Notes: generated by a model not told the origin, from the letters alone. Shown: positions 44,216-53,367, counted from the first letter of the stretch. The stretch is 64,000 nt of DNA from CAVPJW01 sp963705525 (GCA_963705525.1 CAVPJW010000006.1:310001-374000), one strand, 5' to 3'. Translations and numbers: made by a program.

Positions 44216-44794
44216 ATGCGATGCCATGGGCTTCGCTGGATCCTTCCGGTAATAGTGGCCGCCGCGTCGAGCGGCTGTACGAAGGCGCGCGCTCGCACTG
44301 AGCCCGAGATGCCTGCTCTGGCGATGCCTCCGCCGCCGCCGCGTCTGATCGCGCCGGTCGAGGCAGAACCGCTTCCCAGTGTGGCTCAACCTGAAGAGGC
44401 ACCGGCTCGGCAGCGGCCGCGTCCGTCTACGCGGCCTCAAACGAGATCCGAGCGGCCGGCGGATCCGAAGGCCGAGCCTGGTGCCAAGTCCGATCCCGCG
44501 GCCGAGGCTCCGCACGATGAGGCCCCAGCGGCGGACTCGCCACAGCTCCGGCCTGTTCAATCGGGTGATGACGTCACGGTCGAGCGAAGGATCAGGGAGG
44601 TCCTGACGCAGGCGTCGGGCGATCTGAATCGGGTCGATTATGGCGCCCTCGGCGCCGATGCCAAGGCGCAGTACGACACGGCCAAGCGTTTCATTCAGCA
44701 GGCGAACGACGCGCTCAAGACCAAGAATTTCGTGTTTGCCGCAAACCTGGCAGATAAGGCAGCAACGCTCGCGGCGGTCCTGCTCGGAAAATAG
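44216..44794 (+). CDS. Proline-rich lipoprotein of unknown function
   Basis: A 192-residue protein. The ATG at 44216 gives a signal peptide with lipobox SSGC (WILPVIVAAASSGC). The mature protein starts with about 85 residues rich in Pro, Ala, Arg and Glu, of the kind that spans peptidoglycan. The remaining 85 residues are helical (VERRIREVLTQASGDLNR, then ANDALKTKNFVFAANLADKAATLAAVLL), with two regular amphipathic helices. It follows the sensor kinase by 59 bases in the same direction and may be a member of that operon. It could be an envelope sensor or scaffold, but I recognise no family. Confidence 0.7.
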   Translation: MRCHGLRWILPVIVAAASSGCTKARARTEPEMPALAMPPPPPRLIAPVEAEPLPSVAQPEEAPARQRPRPSTRPQTRSERPADPKAEPGAKSDPAAEAPHDEAPAADSPQLRPVQSGDDVTVERRIREVLTQASGDLNRVDYGALGADAKAQYDTAKRFIQQANDALKTKNFVFAANLADKAATLAAVLLGK

Positions 44795-44899
44795 CTCGCT
44801 CGAGACGACTCGCCAGCCGCTAGCCGGGCGAAGCGTGACCGCGTCTTCCCCTCAAACCAGCGTTCAGGTCCATCATGCGCGCTCTGGCGCTTCCCTTCT

Positions 44900-45481
44900 G
44901 TGGCGACGCTCGCCGTGCAAGAAGGTGCCGAGCCCGATTGGACCGCTCCTCTGAACGGCTCGTCCAACTACCTTCCACGCTGGTCGCCGGACGGGCGTCA
45001 ACTCGTTTTCTACCGCCGCACACCGGACGGATGGCGAATCCGGGCCATTACGCCGGCAGGCGACGCGGCCAACCCATCATGGGATCCCGGTGGGACCAAG
45101 CTCGTGTTCGATGGAACGCCGGAAGGTCGAGACGAGTCATCCCAGGGAGAGTTCGAACTCTTCAGCGTGAACGCCGACGGATCCGACCTTCGCCGCCTGA
45201 CACACGATCGAGTGAACGACTGGGGCCCTTCCTGGTCGCCAGACGGAAGATTCATCGCCTTTTCGCGGGGGATGAACGACCAGTATGAGCTCTATCGAAT
45301 GCGTGCCGACGGCGGTGATCGGAGGCGATCACCTTTCTCGTCTATCGGTGAAGGTCGCGCGGCTGACAACGATCCTCCAGACGCGGGTACTGCGGTCGAT
45401 CTACCGGCCGGTGAAGCGCTAAATCCGTCCCTGCCAGCGATTTCCAGAAACCGGCTCAAAAGGCCAATATCTTGCGTTTGA
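44900..45481 (+). pseudogene. Truncated TolB/PD40-type beta-propeller protein
   Basis: An open frame of 193 codons. It carries two or three blades of a WD40-like (PD40) propeller: LPRWSPDGRQLVFYRRTPDGW, ANPSWDPGGTKLVFDGTPEGR and WGPSWSPDGRFIAFSRGMNDQYEL. There is no signal peptide or N-terminal domain, and after about residue 135 the blade pattern stops and the C-terminus becomes unlike the family. A complete propeller needs six or seven blades. The reading frame starts at GTG 44900, but a different frame just upstream encodes MRALALPF, suggesting a small frameshift near the start as well. It fills most of the 793-base gap before nrdJ. The most likely reading is a decayed gene. Confidence 0.6.
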
Positions 45482-45493
45482 CCTAAAAGCAAA

Positions 45494-45509
45494 GCACAAT
45501 ATGTTGTAG
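45494..45509 (+). promoter_or_regulatory. NrdR-box-like operator upstream of nrdJ
   Basis: GCACAATATGTTGTAG matches the published NrdR box consensus (ACACWATATATWGTGT as I recall it) at 12 of 16 positions and has palindromic ACAA...TTGT arms. It sits 9 bases upstream of the -35 box of nrdJ. NrdR represses ribonucleotide reductase genes, so the location fits. One box is seen; paired boxes are more usual. Confidence 0.6.
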
Positions 45510-45517
45510 GGATCGTC

Positions 45518-45546
45518 TTGACAAAACGGTTACAAGGGCGCATATT
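45518..45546 (+). promoter_or_regulatory. Promoter of nrdJ
   Basis: A perfect -35 TTGACA (45518-45523), a 17-base spacer and -10 CATATT (45541-45546) lie just after the NrdR-like box. The predicted transcription start near 45553 gives a leader of about 35 bases. GGGAGG at 45565-45570 is a ribosome-binding candidate, though rather far from ATG 45588. Confidence 0.7.
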
Positions 45547-45587
45547 CACCGCCGTCATCGACGCGGGAGGAATTCCCAGACTGTCGC

Positions 45588-48512
45588 ATGGGTGACCGGG
45601 AGGTTCAACCTCCTGTCCTTTCGCCGACCACGGCGAAGCAACCAAAAACGACTGATCCACAGGAAAGTGCATGGCACTTCGAGGGGGAAGTGCTGTGCGT
45701 CTCGGAGGAGGGCATGCAGAGAAGCGCGCAAGAGGCTGCCGCTCTTGGCCAGGCGAGCGGTATTCCGGAGGCCTCGCGGCAAGTGCCGACTGCCGAGGCG
45801 TCGCCCGGACTGGAGTTCCCGCGATTTTTCACGCGCCCGGGAGTGAACCCGTTCGACGAGATTGAATGGGAGCTCCGCAACGCGGTGATCGCGAATGAAC
45901 GCGGGCAGCTAGTCTTTGAGCAGCGCGATGTGGAGATGCCCAAGGCCTGGTCGCAGCAGGCCACCAACATCGTCGTCTCGAAGTATTTTCGCGGCCAGAT
46001 CGGCTCTCCGGATCGCGAGCGGAGCGTCAAGCAGCTCATCGGCCGTGTGGTTGAAACCATCACGGAATGGGGACGAACCGACGGCTATTTCGCAAGCGAG
46101 GCCGACGTTCAGGCCTTCAGCGACGAGCTGAAACACATCCTCGTCTATCAGAAGGCCGCCTTCAACAGTCCGGTCTGGTTCAACTGCGGCTTCGAAAAGA
46201 TGCCCCAGTGCTCGGCCTGCTTCATCAACTCGGTCCAGGACACGATGGATTCGATCCTGAGCCTCGCGAAGACCGAGGGAATGCTGTTCAAGTTCGGATC
46301 CGGCACTGGAACGAACCTGTCGAACATCCGGTCGGCTCGAGAGCCGCTCGCGGGCGGCGGCACGGCATCCGGGCCGGTCTCCTTCATGAAGGGCTACGAC
46401 GCGTTCGCGGGCGTCATCAAGTCCGGCGGCAAGACGCGCCGTGCGGCGAAGATGGTCATCCTGAACGCCGATCACCCCGACATCGTCGAATTCGTCAACT
46501 GCAAGGTCGAGGAAGAGAAGAAGGCGTGGGCGCTCATCGACGCCGGCTATGACGGCTCGTTCACCGGACCGGCTTACGCGTCGGTGTTCTTCCAGAACTC
46601 GAACAACAGCGTGCGCGTCACCGACGAATTCATGCGCGCCGTGCTGGACGATGGCGAGTGGCAGACGCGGGCGGTGCTCGACGGCCGCGTGATGGACACG
46701 TACAAGGCTCGCGATCTGATGCAGTTGATCGCGGAAGGCACCTACGTGTGCGGCGATCCCGGCATGCAGTTCGATACGACCATCAACGAGTGGCACACGA
46801 GCCCGGAGACAGCGCGGATCAACGCGTCGAACCCGTGTTCCGAGTACATGTTCCTCGACGATTCGGCCTGCAACCTGGCCTCGATCAACCTGATGAAGTT
46901 CGTGGACCTCGCGGGCGAGTTCGACGTCGCCGCCTACAAGGCCGCGATCCGGACGCTCATCACCGCGCAGGAGATCATCGTCGACAACGCGAGCTATCCG
47001 ACGAAGTCAATCGAGCGGAACAGTCACGACTACCGGCCGCTCGGCCTCGGCTACGCCAATCTCGGCGCGCTGCTCATGTCCCGCGGCCTGCCGTACGACA
47101 GCGACGGCGGCCGCGATTTCGCGGCGACGCTCACGGCTCTGATGACCGGGGAGGCGTACGCGCAATCGGCGAGGATTTCGCGAGACCATGGCGGCCCGTT
47201 CGCCGGCTACGCCAGGAACAGCCAGCCGTTCCTCCGCGTCATGCGCAAGCATCGCGATGCGTTGAAGGGCATCAACCAGAAGAACGTGCCGCCGGATCTG
47301 TATGCGGCGGCGCGGCTGTCGTGGGACTCCGCCGTGGAACTCGGCGAGGAGTTCGGCTATCGGAACGCGCAGGCCACCGTGCTCGCGCCAACGGGCACCA
47401 TCGGCTTCATGATGGACTGCGATACAACCGGCGTCGAGCCGGATATCGCGCTCGTGAAATACAAGAAGCTCGTCGGCGGCGGGCTGATGAAGATCGTGAA
47501 CCAGACCGTGCCGATGGCCCTGGGGAGGCTCGGGTACTCGGAGGCCCAGACCACGACCATCATCGAATACATCGATCAGCAGGAGACCATCGAAGGCGCG
47601 CCGGAGCTCAAGGAACAGCACCTGCCGGTGTTCGACTGCGCCTTCAAGGCGGCCAAGGGCCAGCGGTCGATTCACTACATGGGTCACATCAAGATGATGG
47701 GGGCCACGCAGCCCTTCATCTCAGGTGCGATCTCGAAGACGGTCAACGTGCCGAAAGAGGCGACCGTCGAAGAGATTATGCAGGCCTACATCGAGTCGTG
47801 GAGGCTGGGCGCCAAGGCGATCTCCATCTATCGCGATGGCAGCAAGCGGACGCAGCCGCTCAACACGTCGAGAGACAAGACGCCGGCCGAACAGGTGCAG
47901 GCCGAGGTCGCCCGGGTCGTATCGCAGCCCGTGCGCCGCAAGCTGCCGGACGAGCGTCAGTCCATCACGCACAAGTTCGACATCGCCGGCCATGAGGGAT
48001 ATGTGACCGTCGGGTTGTTCGAGGATGGCACGCCAGGCGAAATCTTCCTGGTGATGGCGAAGGAGGGCTCGACGATTTCCGGATTTGCGGACGCCTTTGC
48101 CCAGGCAATCTCCTACGCGCTCCAGTACGGAGTGCCGCTGCAGGTGCTCGTGGACAAGTTCAGCCACGTGCGCTTCGAACCGTCCGGCATCACGAAGAAT
48201 CCCGAGGTGCGGTTCGCGAAATCGATCGTGGACTATATCTTCCGGTGGCTCGCGACGAAATTCCTCTCACCGGAGGCGCAGTTCCATGCAGGCGTCAACG
48301 GACGGGAAGTCGCTGACGACAGCAGCACGCGGGATGCCTCGGCGCCCGACGTCAAGCCGGCGGCCAACACAGCTACCTCCACCGGCGCTCCGCACGCGGC
48401 GATTCAGAATCAGGAAGATGCGCCGCCCTGCTCTACGTGCGGATCGATCATGGTCCGGAGCGGCAGTTGCTACAAGTGTGCGAACTGCGGCAGCACCAGC
48501 GGCTGCGCGTAG
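45588..48512 (+). CDS. nrdJ: Vitamin B12-dependent (class II) ribonucleotide reductase NrdJ
   Basis: Reduces ribonucleotides to deoxyribonucleotides using adenosylcobalamin. The 974-residue protein has the large-subunit fold: FNSPVWFNCGFEKMPQCSAC, LFKFGSGTGTNLSNIRS, VCGDPGMQFDTTINEW, the cysteine-bearing NPCSEYMFLDDSACNLASINL, LAPTGTIGFMMDCDTTGVEP, then the TSCPD-type domain in the C-terminal third (FDIAGHEGYVTVGLFEDG), and a final zinc ribbon (PPCSTCGSIMVRSGSCYKCANCG). The N-terminal 80 residues are poorly conserved, so the true start may lie further in; ATG 45588 was kept. An NrdR box and promoter are visible upstream and a terminator after. No AdoCbl riboswitch was seen. No class I genes occur in the window. 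Confidence 0.96.
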   Translation: MGDREVQPPVLSPTTAKQPKTTDPQESAWHFEGEVLCVSEEGMQRSAQEAAALGQASGIPEASRQVPTAEASPGLEFPRFFTRPGVNPFDEIEWELRNAVIANERGQLVFEQRDVEMPKAWSQQATNIVVSKYFRGQIGSPDRERSVKQLIGRVVETITEWGRTDGYFASEADVQAFSDELKHILVYQKAAFNSPVWFNCGFEKMPQCSACFINSVQDTMDSILSLAKTEGMLFKFGSGTGTNLSNIRSAREPLAGGGTASGPVSFMKGYDAFAGVIKSGGKTRRAAKMVILNADHPDIVEFVNCKVEEEKKAWALIDAGYDGSFTGPAYASVFFQNSNNSVRVTDEFMRAVLDDGEWQTRAVLDGRVMDTYKARDLMQLIAEGTYVCGDPGMQFDTTINEWHTSPETARINASNPCSEYMFLDDSACNLASINLMKFVDLAGEFDVAAYKAAIRTLITAQEIIVDNASYPTKSIERNSHDYRPLGLGYANLGALLMSRGLPYDSDGGRDFAATLTALMTGEAYAQSARISRDHGGPFAGYARNSQPFLRVMRKHRDALKGINQKNVPPDLYAAARLSWDSAVELGEEFGYRNAQATVLAPTGTIGFMMDCDTTGVEPDIALVKYKKLVGGGLMKIVNQTVPMALGRLGYSEAQTTTIIEYIDQQETIEGAPELKEQHLPVFDCAFKAAKGQRSIHYMGHIKMMGATQPFISGAISKTVNVPKEATVEEIMQAYIESWRLGAKAISIYRDGSKRTQPLNTSRDKTPAEQVQAEVARVVSQPVRRKLPDERQSITHKFDIAGHEGYVTVGLFEDGTPGEIFLVMAKEGSTISGFADAFAQAISYALQYGVPLQVLVDKFSHVRFEPSGITKNPEVRFAKSIVDYIFRWLATKFLSPEAQFHAGVNGREVADDSSTRDASAPDVKPAANTATSTGAPHAAIQNQEDAPPCSTCGSIMVRSGSCYKCANCGSTSGCA

Positions 48513-48541
48513 GACAGACCACTCCGGAAAGACGACGAAGC

Positions 48542-48578
48542 CCGCCCGACCCGTCAGGGTCGGGCGGTGCTGTTTCTG
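48542..48578 (+). terminator. Rho-independent terminator after nrdJ
   Basis: An 11-bp perfect stem, CCGCCCGACCC (48542-48552) and GGGTCGGGCGG (48557-48567), with loop GTCA, is followed by a T-rich run (TGCTGTTTCT). It begins 30 bases after the nrdJ stop. It separates nrdJ from the convergent pseudogene on the minus strand. Confidence 0.88.
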
Positions 48579-48597
48579 CCGGCCGTCGGCGCGGCTA

Positions 48598-49674
48598 TCA
48601 GGGCCGCGCGGCGGTCCTCGGCGCGAGTGTCAGCGGCTCGTCGGCCTCCTTGGACAGATCAACCCCCAGCCAGCGAGCCAGAGTCGGCGCGATTTGCGTC
48701 ATGCGAACGATGCCGAGGCTTCCGACTCCTCGGGCCGGTGGACCGCTCAGGACCAGAGAGGCGTGGAGCTCGGGGCGCGACGGCGCAAAGCCATGGCCGC
48801 CCGCTCCCGACTTCGTCAGGAGGGCGCCGTGTCCTCCACCGGTCGTGAATCCATTTCGCATGTCGATCCCGAACACGGCATCGGGGTGGGCTTCCGCCTT
48901 CCGCCAGGTCGTCGGCCGACCAGACAGATTCGATTCCGTTGGCCGCATCGGCTTTCAGCGACTGCAGCAGCGCGCCGACTTCTGATCGGAGCGCCTGGTC
49001 TCCCGGATCCTTTAGGTAAACGAACCCCGATCCGCCGCTCGAGAGAAAACGAGCGTCAGGTGAGGCTGATAGGTGCGGATGACGAACGTCGCCGTGTCGG
49101 TCGGCTCGCGATCGCTGAAGGGCCAGCCGAACGGGTTCTTTCGTGCAATCTCCACGGCTTCGAGCAGATTGGGAGTCGAGAGCGCCCGAACGAGGGAGAG
49201 ATTTTCCGGATGCTCGGAGCGGTCGTACTCGGGGAGCAGCAGATCCGCACTGGCGCCTACCGTGACGGGCCACATCACCGATGCCGTCCGGAGCCCGTGC
49301 GCCCGCGCCGAGTTGAGGAGTGTCATCGCCTTGATGTCGCGTGCGTACCAGTACCAGCCTCCGTGCGAGCGATTCTCGGGATCCATCAAGTGGTTGTCCA
49401 CTATGCCATGCACGGCCGGTCGAACACCTGAGATGAGCGTCGTGTGTGACGGGTACGTGACGCCCGGCAGAACGCCGATGACGCCCTCGGCGTAGGCGCC
49501 GTCGCGGGTCAGGCGTCTGATGGTGGGTATCTTCGCTGAACCGGCTTTCGTGTAGGCGGAAGGCATCATGCCGTCGATCGAGATCATCACGACGTGAGCC
49601 GACTGTTCGGCGCCGTGAATGATCGAAGCCGCGAAGCAGAGCGTCAGAGTCGCGAGCCACGCACGCAATTTCAT
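48598..49674 (-). pseudogene. Ectonucleotide pyrophosphatase/phosphodiesterase-like gene, inactivated by internal deletion and frameshift
   Basis: Three reading frames in order make up parts of one protein. The first (49674 down to about 49045) has a signal peptide and the N-terminal motifs VVMISIDGMMPSAY and the nucleophile segment GVTYPSHTTLISG. It then jumps, near 49045, to a frame encoding LSSGGSGFVYLKDPGDQALR, which in related proteins lies about 100 residues further on. A second shift near 48900 leads to DAVFGIDMRNGFTTGGGHGA and the C-terminal GIVRMTQIAPTLARWLGVDL. The middle part, which carries further metal-binding Asp and His residues, is missing. The frames cannot give an active enzyme. 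It is convergent with nrdJ, whose terminator lies 20 bases beyond its end, and divergent from the permease. Confidence 0.8.
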
Positions 49675-49767
49675 TCTGGTGTCTCCAATCAGTCGATCGC
49701 ACCGCGATTATGCACTGAAGACATGTCGCCTGTGTGACGGAAGTAGGGTACGCTGGGCGCCGCGGAA

Positions 49768-51297
49768 ATGATCGAAACGGGCAGTCAACCGAACGAAGAC
49801 AACACGACGGGTGACGCATCCTCCGGTGGGCGACTGGTCCGGCGGCTGGGCCTCCTCGGGCTGATCTCGACCGCGCTCACGGCGATGATTGGCGTCGGCA
49901 TCAACATCATCCCATTCATGATTCAGCGGGCTCAGCCCGGCATCGGCGCGTGGGTGCCTCTGGCATTTCTCGTCGCCGGAGTGCCCGCCACGCTCGCGGC
50001 CCTCTGCTACGCGATCTTGTCGTCGGCGATGCCACGAGCCGGCGGGAGCTACGTCTACGCGACTCGTGCGCTCAATCCGCTTGCGGGCTTTCTCGGTAGC
50101 TTTGCCCAGTGGTTCGGCCTGTCGATTGGCATGGGTGTCGTCGCGTTCCTGATGGTCCCGATGATCCGCGATATCGTCAGCGTAGCCGGCTGGCCGGCGC
50201 TGGCGCCCGAGTTCGATGGTCCGCTTCTTCGAGTGCCGCTGGCGCTCGCGTCCATCTGGTTCTTCTGGTGGATCAACGTCCGGGGAATCGAGGCGTACCA
50301 GCGAACCGTCATCGTCATGACGTTTGCGATGATCGTCGGACCCGTCGTGATGACATTCGTGGGCTTCGCAGCGGATCACGCCGACTTCGCCCGTGCACTC
50401 GCTTTTAAAGCGGTCCAGCCGCCTCCGGCGGCGCCACTACCAGTACCGGGGTTCGGAGTCTTCGTCGGCGCGTCGGTCACGCTTTTCTCCTCGTTCATCG
50501 GCTTCGATGCGGTGTCACAGGCCGGCGGGGAAGCGAGAAACGCCACGCGCAATCTGCCACGGGCGATCGTGATCGCGATGGCCGTCGTGATCGTGTACTA
50601 CATCAGCTTCACCGCTGGCGTGTACCATGCCGTTCCCTGGCAGCACATCTATCAAACCTCGCTCGTGCACGATGTCTCGGCGCCGGGTCTCATGGCCCCG
50701 CTGATGCCCCGATGGCTTGTGCTCCTCGTGCTCGCCACCGTGCTGACGTCCATTCTCGATTCGATTCCGTCCGTCATGCTCGCCAACTCTCGCATGCTCT
50801 TCGCCTTCGGCGCCGATCGGATCGCGCCGGTGGCTCTGGCACGCGTGCACCCTCGAACGAGAACTCCGCACGTGGCGCTCACGGCCACGGCCGTCTGCGG
50901 CAGCATCTCGGTCGTAGGGTGTCAGATGGCTGGTGAGTTCTTTCTGGGAGTCGACGTGCTGATCCTCTCGATGCTCGTCAACTGCAACCTGATGGCCGCC
51001 GCGGTCCTGTGCCTTCCCCGCACCAATCCCGTGCTGTATCGGCGCGGGACATTTCTCCGTTCGCGCAGTAAGCAGGTCGCCATTGCGGGGTCAGCGCTGA
51101 TTCTTCTGAGTGCGCTGCTGGTTGGACAGCTCTGGCGCGACCTCGCGTCGGGCACGCCGTGGTACTTCAAGTCAACACCCACGTGGCTCGTGGTGATGGG
51201 CGGCGCAGCTGTGGTATTCGTGAAGGCGTGGCGGCGCCTGGAGCGCGAGGGCGTCAATCCGCGCACGACGATCTTCGGGAACCTTCCCGCCGACTGA
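49768..51297 (+). CDS. APC-superfamily amino acid/polyamine permease
   Basis: A 509-residue multi-pass inner-membrane transporter of the APC superfamily with about 12 predicted membrane segments. Features are the first-helix segment LGLLGLISTALTAMIGVGINIIP, the conserved PRAGGSYVYATRAL region, FIGFDAVSQAGGEARNATRNLPRAI (the loop before helix 6 with a glycine-rich break), and long hydrophobic segments to the C-terminus. Preceded by 93 bases in the divergent gap to the pseudogene. The FAD oxidoreductase starts right after this stop (TGACATG). Uptake of an amino acid or amine to be oxidised by the neighbour is likely, but the substrate is unknown. A second permease of this family is at 56284-57657. 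Confidence 0.88.
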   Translation: MIETGSQPNEDNTTGDASSGGRLVRRLGLLGLISTALTAMIGVGINIIPFMIQRAQPGIGAWVPLAFLVAGVPATLAALCYAILSSAMPRAGGSYVYATRALNPLAGFLGSFAQWFGLSIGMGVVAFLMVPMIRDIVSVAGWPALAPEFDGPLLRVPLALASIWFFWWINVRGIEAYQRTVIVMTFAMIVGPVVMTFVGFAADHADFARALAFKAVQPPPAAPLPVPGFGVFVGASVTLFSSFIGFDAVSQAGGEARNATRNLPRAIVIAMAVVIVYYISFTAGVYHAVPWQHIYQTSLVHDVSAPGLMAPLMPRWLVLLVLATVLTSILDSIPSVMLANSRMLFAFGADRIAPVALARVHPRTRTPHVALTATAVCGSISVVGCQMAGEFFLGVDVLILSMLVNCNLMAAAVLCLPRTNPVLYRRGTFLRSRSKQVAIAGSALILLSALLVGQLWRDLASGTPWYFKSTPTWLVVMGGAAVVFVKAWRRLEREGVNPRTTIFGNLPAD

Positions 51298-51298
51298 C

Positions 51299-52423
51299 AT
51301 GCGGACCGCTCACGTGGTCATCGTCGGAGGAGGCGTCATCGGTTGTTCGATTGCCTACCACCTTGTTCAAGCGGGCGCCCGCGACATCGTGGTCATCGAA
51401 CGACACCAGCTTGCGGGAGGTGCAACCGGGATCTGTCCGGGCGGAATCCGGCAGCAGTTCGACGGCGAGGCCGAGTGCCGGTTCGCTCGCCGATCGGTCA
51501 GGTTCTTCGAGCAGGCGAACGACATCCTCGAACCGGACATGCCATTCAGATTCGAGCGCTCCGGATATCTCTTTCTCGCCGATTCCGACACGTTTCTGCG
51601 TGCCCTCGAGGAGCGCGTCCGGCGTCAGAGCGCATGGGGCGTTCCTTCTGAAATCCTGGGCACGACCGGGATTGCATCACTTGTCCCCGCGCTCGATTGC
51701 ACGGGCGTCGTGGGCGCCGCGTATTGCCGCGAGGATGGTTTCCTGGAAGACTGCGACGGCATCACCACCTGGCTCGCTCGACGCGCATGTCAGCACGGCG
51801 CGCGAGTGGAGTACGACGAGGTCGCTCGAATCGAGCAGCGATCCAGACGATGGCTCGTTGTCACAGGCCGCGATTCGATCGAGGTCGAGCACGTCGTGCT
51901 CGCTGCCGGTGTCTGGACGGGCGAGCTGGTGCCGGCCTCGGTTGACTTGCCAATCAGAGTGGAACGAAGGCGGCTCATGTACACGCAGCGCCATCCGGCG
52001 ATGATGCTCCGTCCGCTTGCCGTGTCGCCGGAGCGAGGTGTTGCCGCGAAGCAGCTCTCGAATGGAACCTTCTACCTCGGCTGGCTGCGCGAGTCGGCGA
52101 CCGACGATGATGCGGTGTTCACGGAACGCGCGCTAGCGCTCGGCGCGACGTTGCTGCCGGTTTTCGGGGAGATTGGTGTCCGTCGCCTCGTTACCGGATG
52201 GTACGATCAGACGCCTGACAGCCGGCCAATCCTGGGCTCGCTGCCCGGACTCCCGGGACTTCACGTGGCCGCAGGTTTCAGCGGCCATGGATTCATGCTG
52301 GCGCCGGCGGTCGGACAGGCGATGAGCGACGTCGTTCTTGGACGGCCGACCGATCTGCCGATCGACGCGTTTTCGATCGCGCGGTTTTCGGATCCGACGG
52401 TTTCGGAAGCCATGATGATCTAG
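51299..52423 (+). CDS. FAD-dependent oxidoreductase (DAO family; sarcosine/glycine oxidase-like)
   Basis: A 374-residue flavoprotein of the D-amino acid oxidase (DAO) family. The N-terminus has the FAD-binding motif VVIVGGGVIGCSIAYHL and then RHQLAGGATGICPGGIR. The C-terminal FAD contact LHVAAGFSGHGFMLAPAVG is typical of sarcosine oxidase beta-type and glycine oxidase-type enzymes. It starts one base after the permease stop, so the two genes are almost certainly co-transcribed. The product is likely an imino acid or aldehyde with H2O2 or reduced acceptor. The substrate amine cannot be assigned. The next gene, an exported VOC protein, follows after a 37-base gap with a perfect ribosome-binding site. 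Confidence 0.88.
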   Translation: MRTAHVVIVGGGVIGCSIAYHLVQAGARDIVVIERHQLAGGATGICPGGIRQQFDGEAECRFARRSVRFFEQANDILEPDMPFRFERSGYLFLADSDTFLRALEERVRRQSAWGVPSEILGTTGIASLVPALDCTGVVGAAYCREDGFLEDCDGITTWLARRACQHGARVEYDEVARIEQRSRRWLVVTGRDSIEVEHVVLAAGVWTGELVPASVDLPIRVERRRLMYTQRHPAMMLRPLAVSPERGVAAKQLSNGTFYLGWLRESATDDDAVFTERALALGATLLPVFGEIGVRRLVTGWYDQTPDSRPILGSLPGLPGLHVAAGFSGHGFMLAPAVGQAMSDVVLGRPTDLPIDAFSIARFSDPTVSEAMMI

Positions 52424-52460
52424 ACAGCCTGCTCTCCAACTGCGCACAGGAGGTTACGTG

Positions 52461-52958
52461 ATGAGGAAGAGAGTCACCGCGGTTCTAGCAGGGATGGTCC
52501 TCGCTCTGGTTTCCGTATCAGGACGCGAGGCTGCTTCTTCCCCCGGATCACGCGGCGAGCAGGGAACCGGAATGACGTTCCCCGCGGTATCAGGGCAAGT
52601 CACCTTCCTGTACTTCAACGACATCGAGCGTGCGGCGAAGTTCTACAGCGAGGCCCTCGGCCTCAAGTCCACCTTCGACCAAGGCTGGGTCAGGATCTAT
52701 GCGGTGTCGCCGTCATCGTTCGTGGGCCTCGTGAGAGGAAACGAAGGCATGCTGCGGCCGGCTTCCGAGAAGCCCGTCATGGTCAGCATCGTGGTGGACG
52801 GTGCGGCCGCCGTTGACGGCTGGTACACGGAGCTCAGGAACCGCGGCGTGACCATACCAGAGCCGCCGAACAATCAGACACGAGTGCCCGTGCGGTCGTT
52901 CGCGTTCAAAGACCCGGAAGGCTACACGCTCGAGGTCTTCTGCTGGCTCAAGAACTAG
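52461..52958 (+). CDS. Exported VOC (glyoxalase/bleomycin-resistance fold) domain protein
   Basis: A 165-residue protein with an N-terminal signal peptide (TAVLAGMVLALVSVSG) and a VOC domain. The domain has QVTFLYFNDIERAAKFYSEAL, WVRIYAVSPSSFVGLV and RSFAFKDPEGYTLEVFCW. VOC proteins with this signature can be dioxygenases, isomerases or drug-binding proteins; export to the periplasm is less usual. The ATG at 52461 follows AGGAGG by about 8 bases (a GTG codon precedes it at 52458). It is the last gene of the permease/oxidase group and converges with the small membrane protein, overlapping its end by 11 bases. Activity is not determined. Confidence 0.82.
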   Translation: MRKRVTAVLAGMVLALVSVSGREAASSPGSRGEQGTGMTFPAVSGQVTFLYFNDIERAAKFYSEALGLKSTFDQGWVRIYAVSPSSFVGLVRGNEGMLRPASEKPVMVSIVVDGAAAVDGWYTELRNRGVTIPEPPNNQTRVPVRSFAFKDPEGYTLEVFCWLKN

Positions 52959-53292
52959 AAGCGGCGCGGGTGCCTGTATACGCGAGCGTGATGAGAAGGA
53001 TCGCCAGAACGCCGCGCGAGATGTGAGGCGTGACCGTCGGTGCGGCGCTCGTGTGGACGACATTGTGCAGCGCGAGAGCCTGGAGGGCGAGGAGGGCGCC
53101 TATCGCCAGCTCGAGCCCACCGGGAAACGTGACGCGCACGAGCGCGGCCGCCAGCACGAGGATCAGGCCTAGCACGATTGAGGCCACGACCGCCCACAAC
53201 TCGAGTCGGTGAAAGGAGACGAGCTCGCTCACACCGAAGCCGATCTCATAGAGCCCGTACCCCACCATGCCCAGCGCGGCCGCTGTGAGCAT
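52948..53292 (-). CDS. Small four-helix-type membrane protein of unknown function
   Basis: A 114-residue protein with about four hydrophobic stretches: TAAALGMVGYGLYEIGFGV, VVASIVLGLILVLAAALV, LAIGALLALQALAL and VLAILLITLAYTG. I chose the ATG at 53292, which has GAGGT 6 bases upstream. A longer form from 53361 would overlap the divergent hydrolase and lacks good spacing. Low charge in the core and short loops fit an inner-membrane protein. No recognised motif. It converges on the VOC gene with overlapping 3' ends. Confidence 0.65.
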   Translation of the reverse strand: MLTAAALGMVGYGLYEIGFGVSELVSFHRLELWAVVASIVLGLILVLAAALVRVTFPGGLELAIGALLALQALALHNVVHTSAAPTVTPHISRGVLAILLITLAYTGTRAASSS

Positions 53293-53367
53293 CGAAGACC
53301 TCGTTCGATCGGAAAAGAGCACCAGGTGGCGCCCGTTCGCGTGAAAGCTCTGTTGTATCATGCCTCG

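Noticed and set aside
45547..45587. Adenosylcobalamin riboswitch before nrdJ
   Set aside because: The leader predicted from the promoter is about 35 bases, too short, and no B12-box-like sequence was seen.
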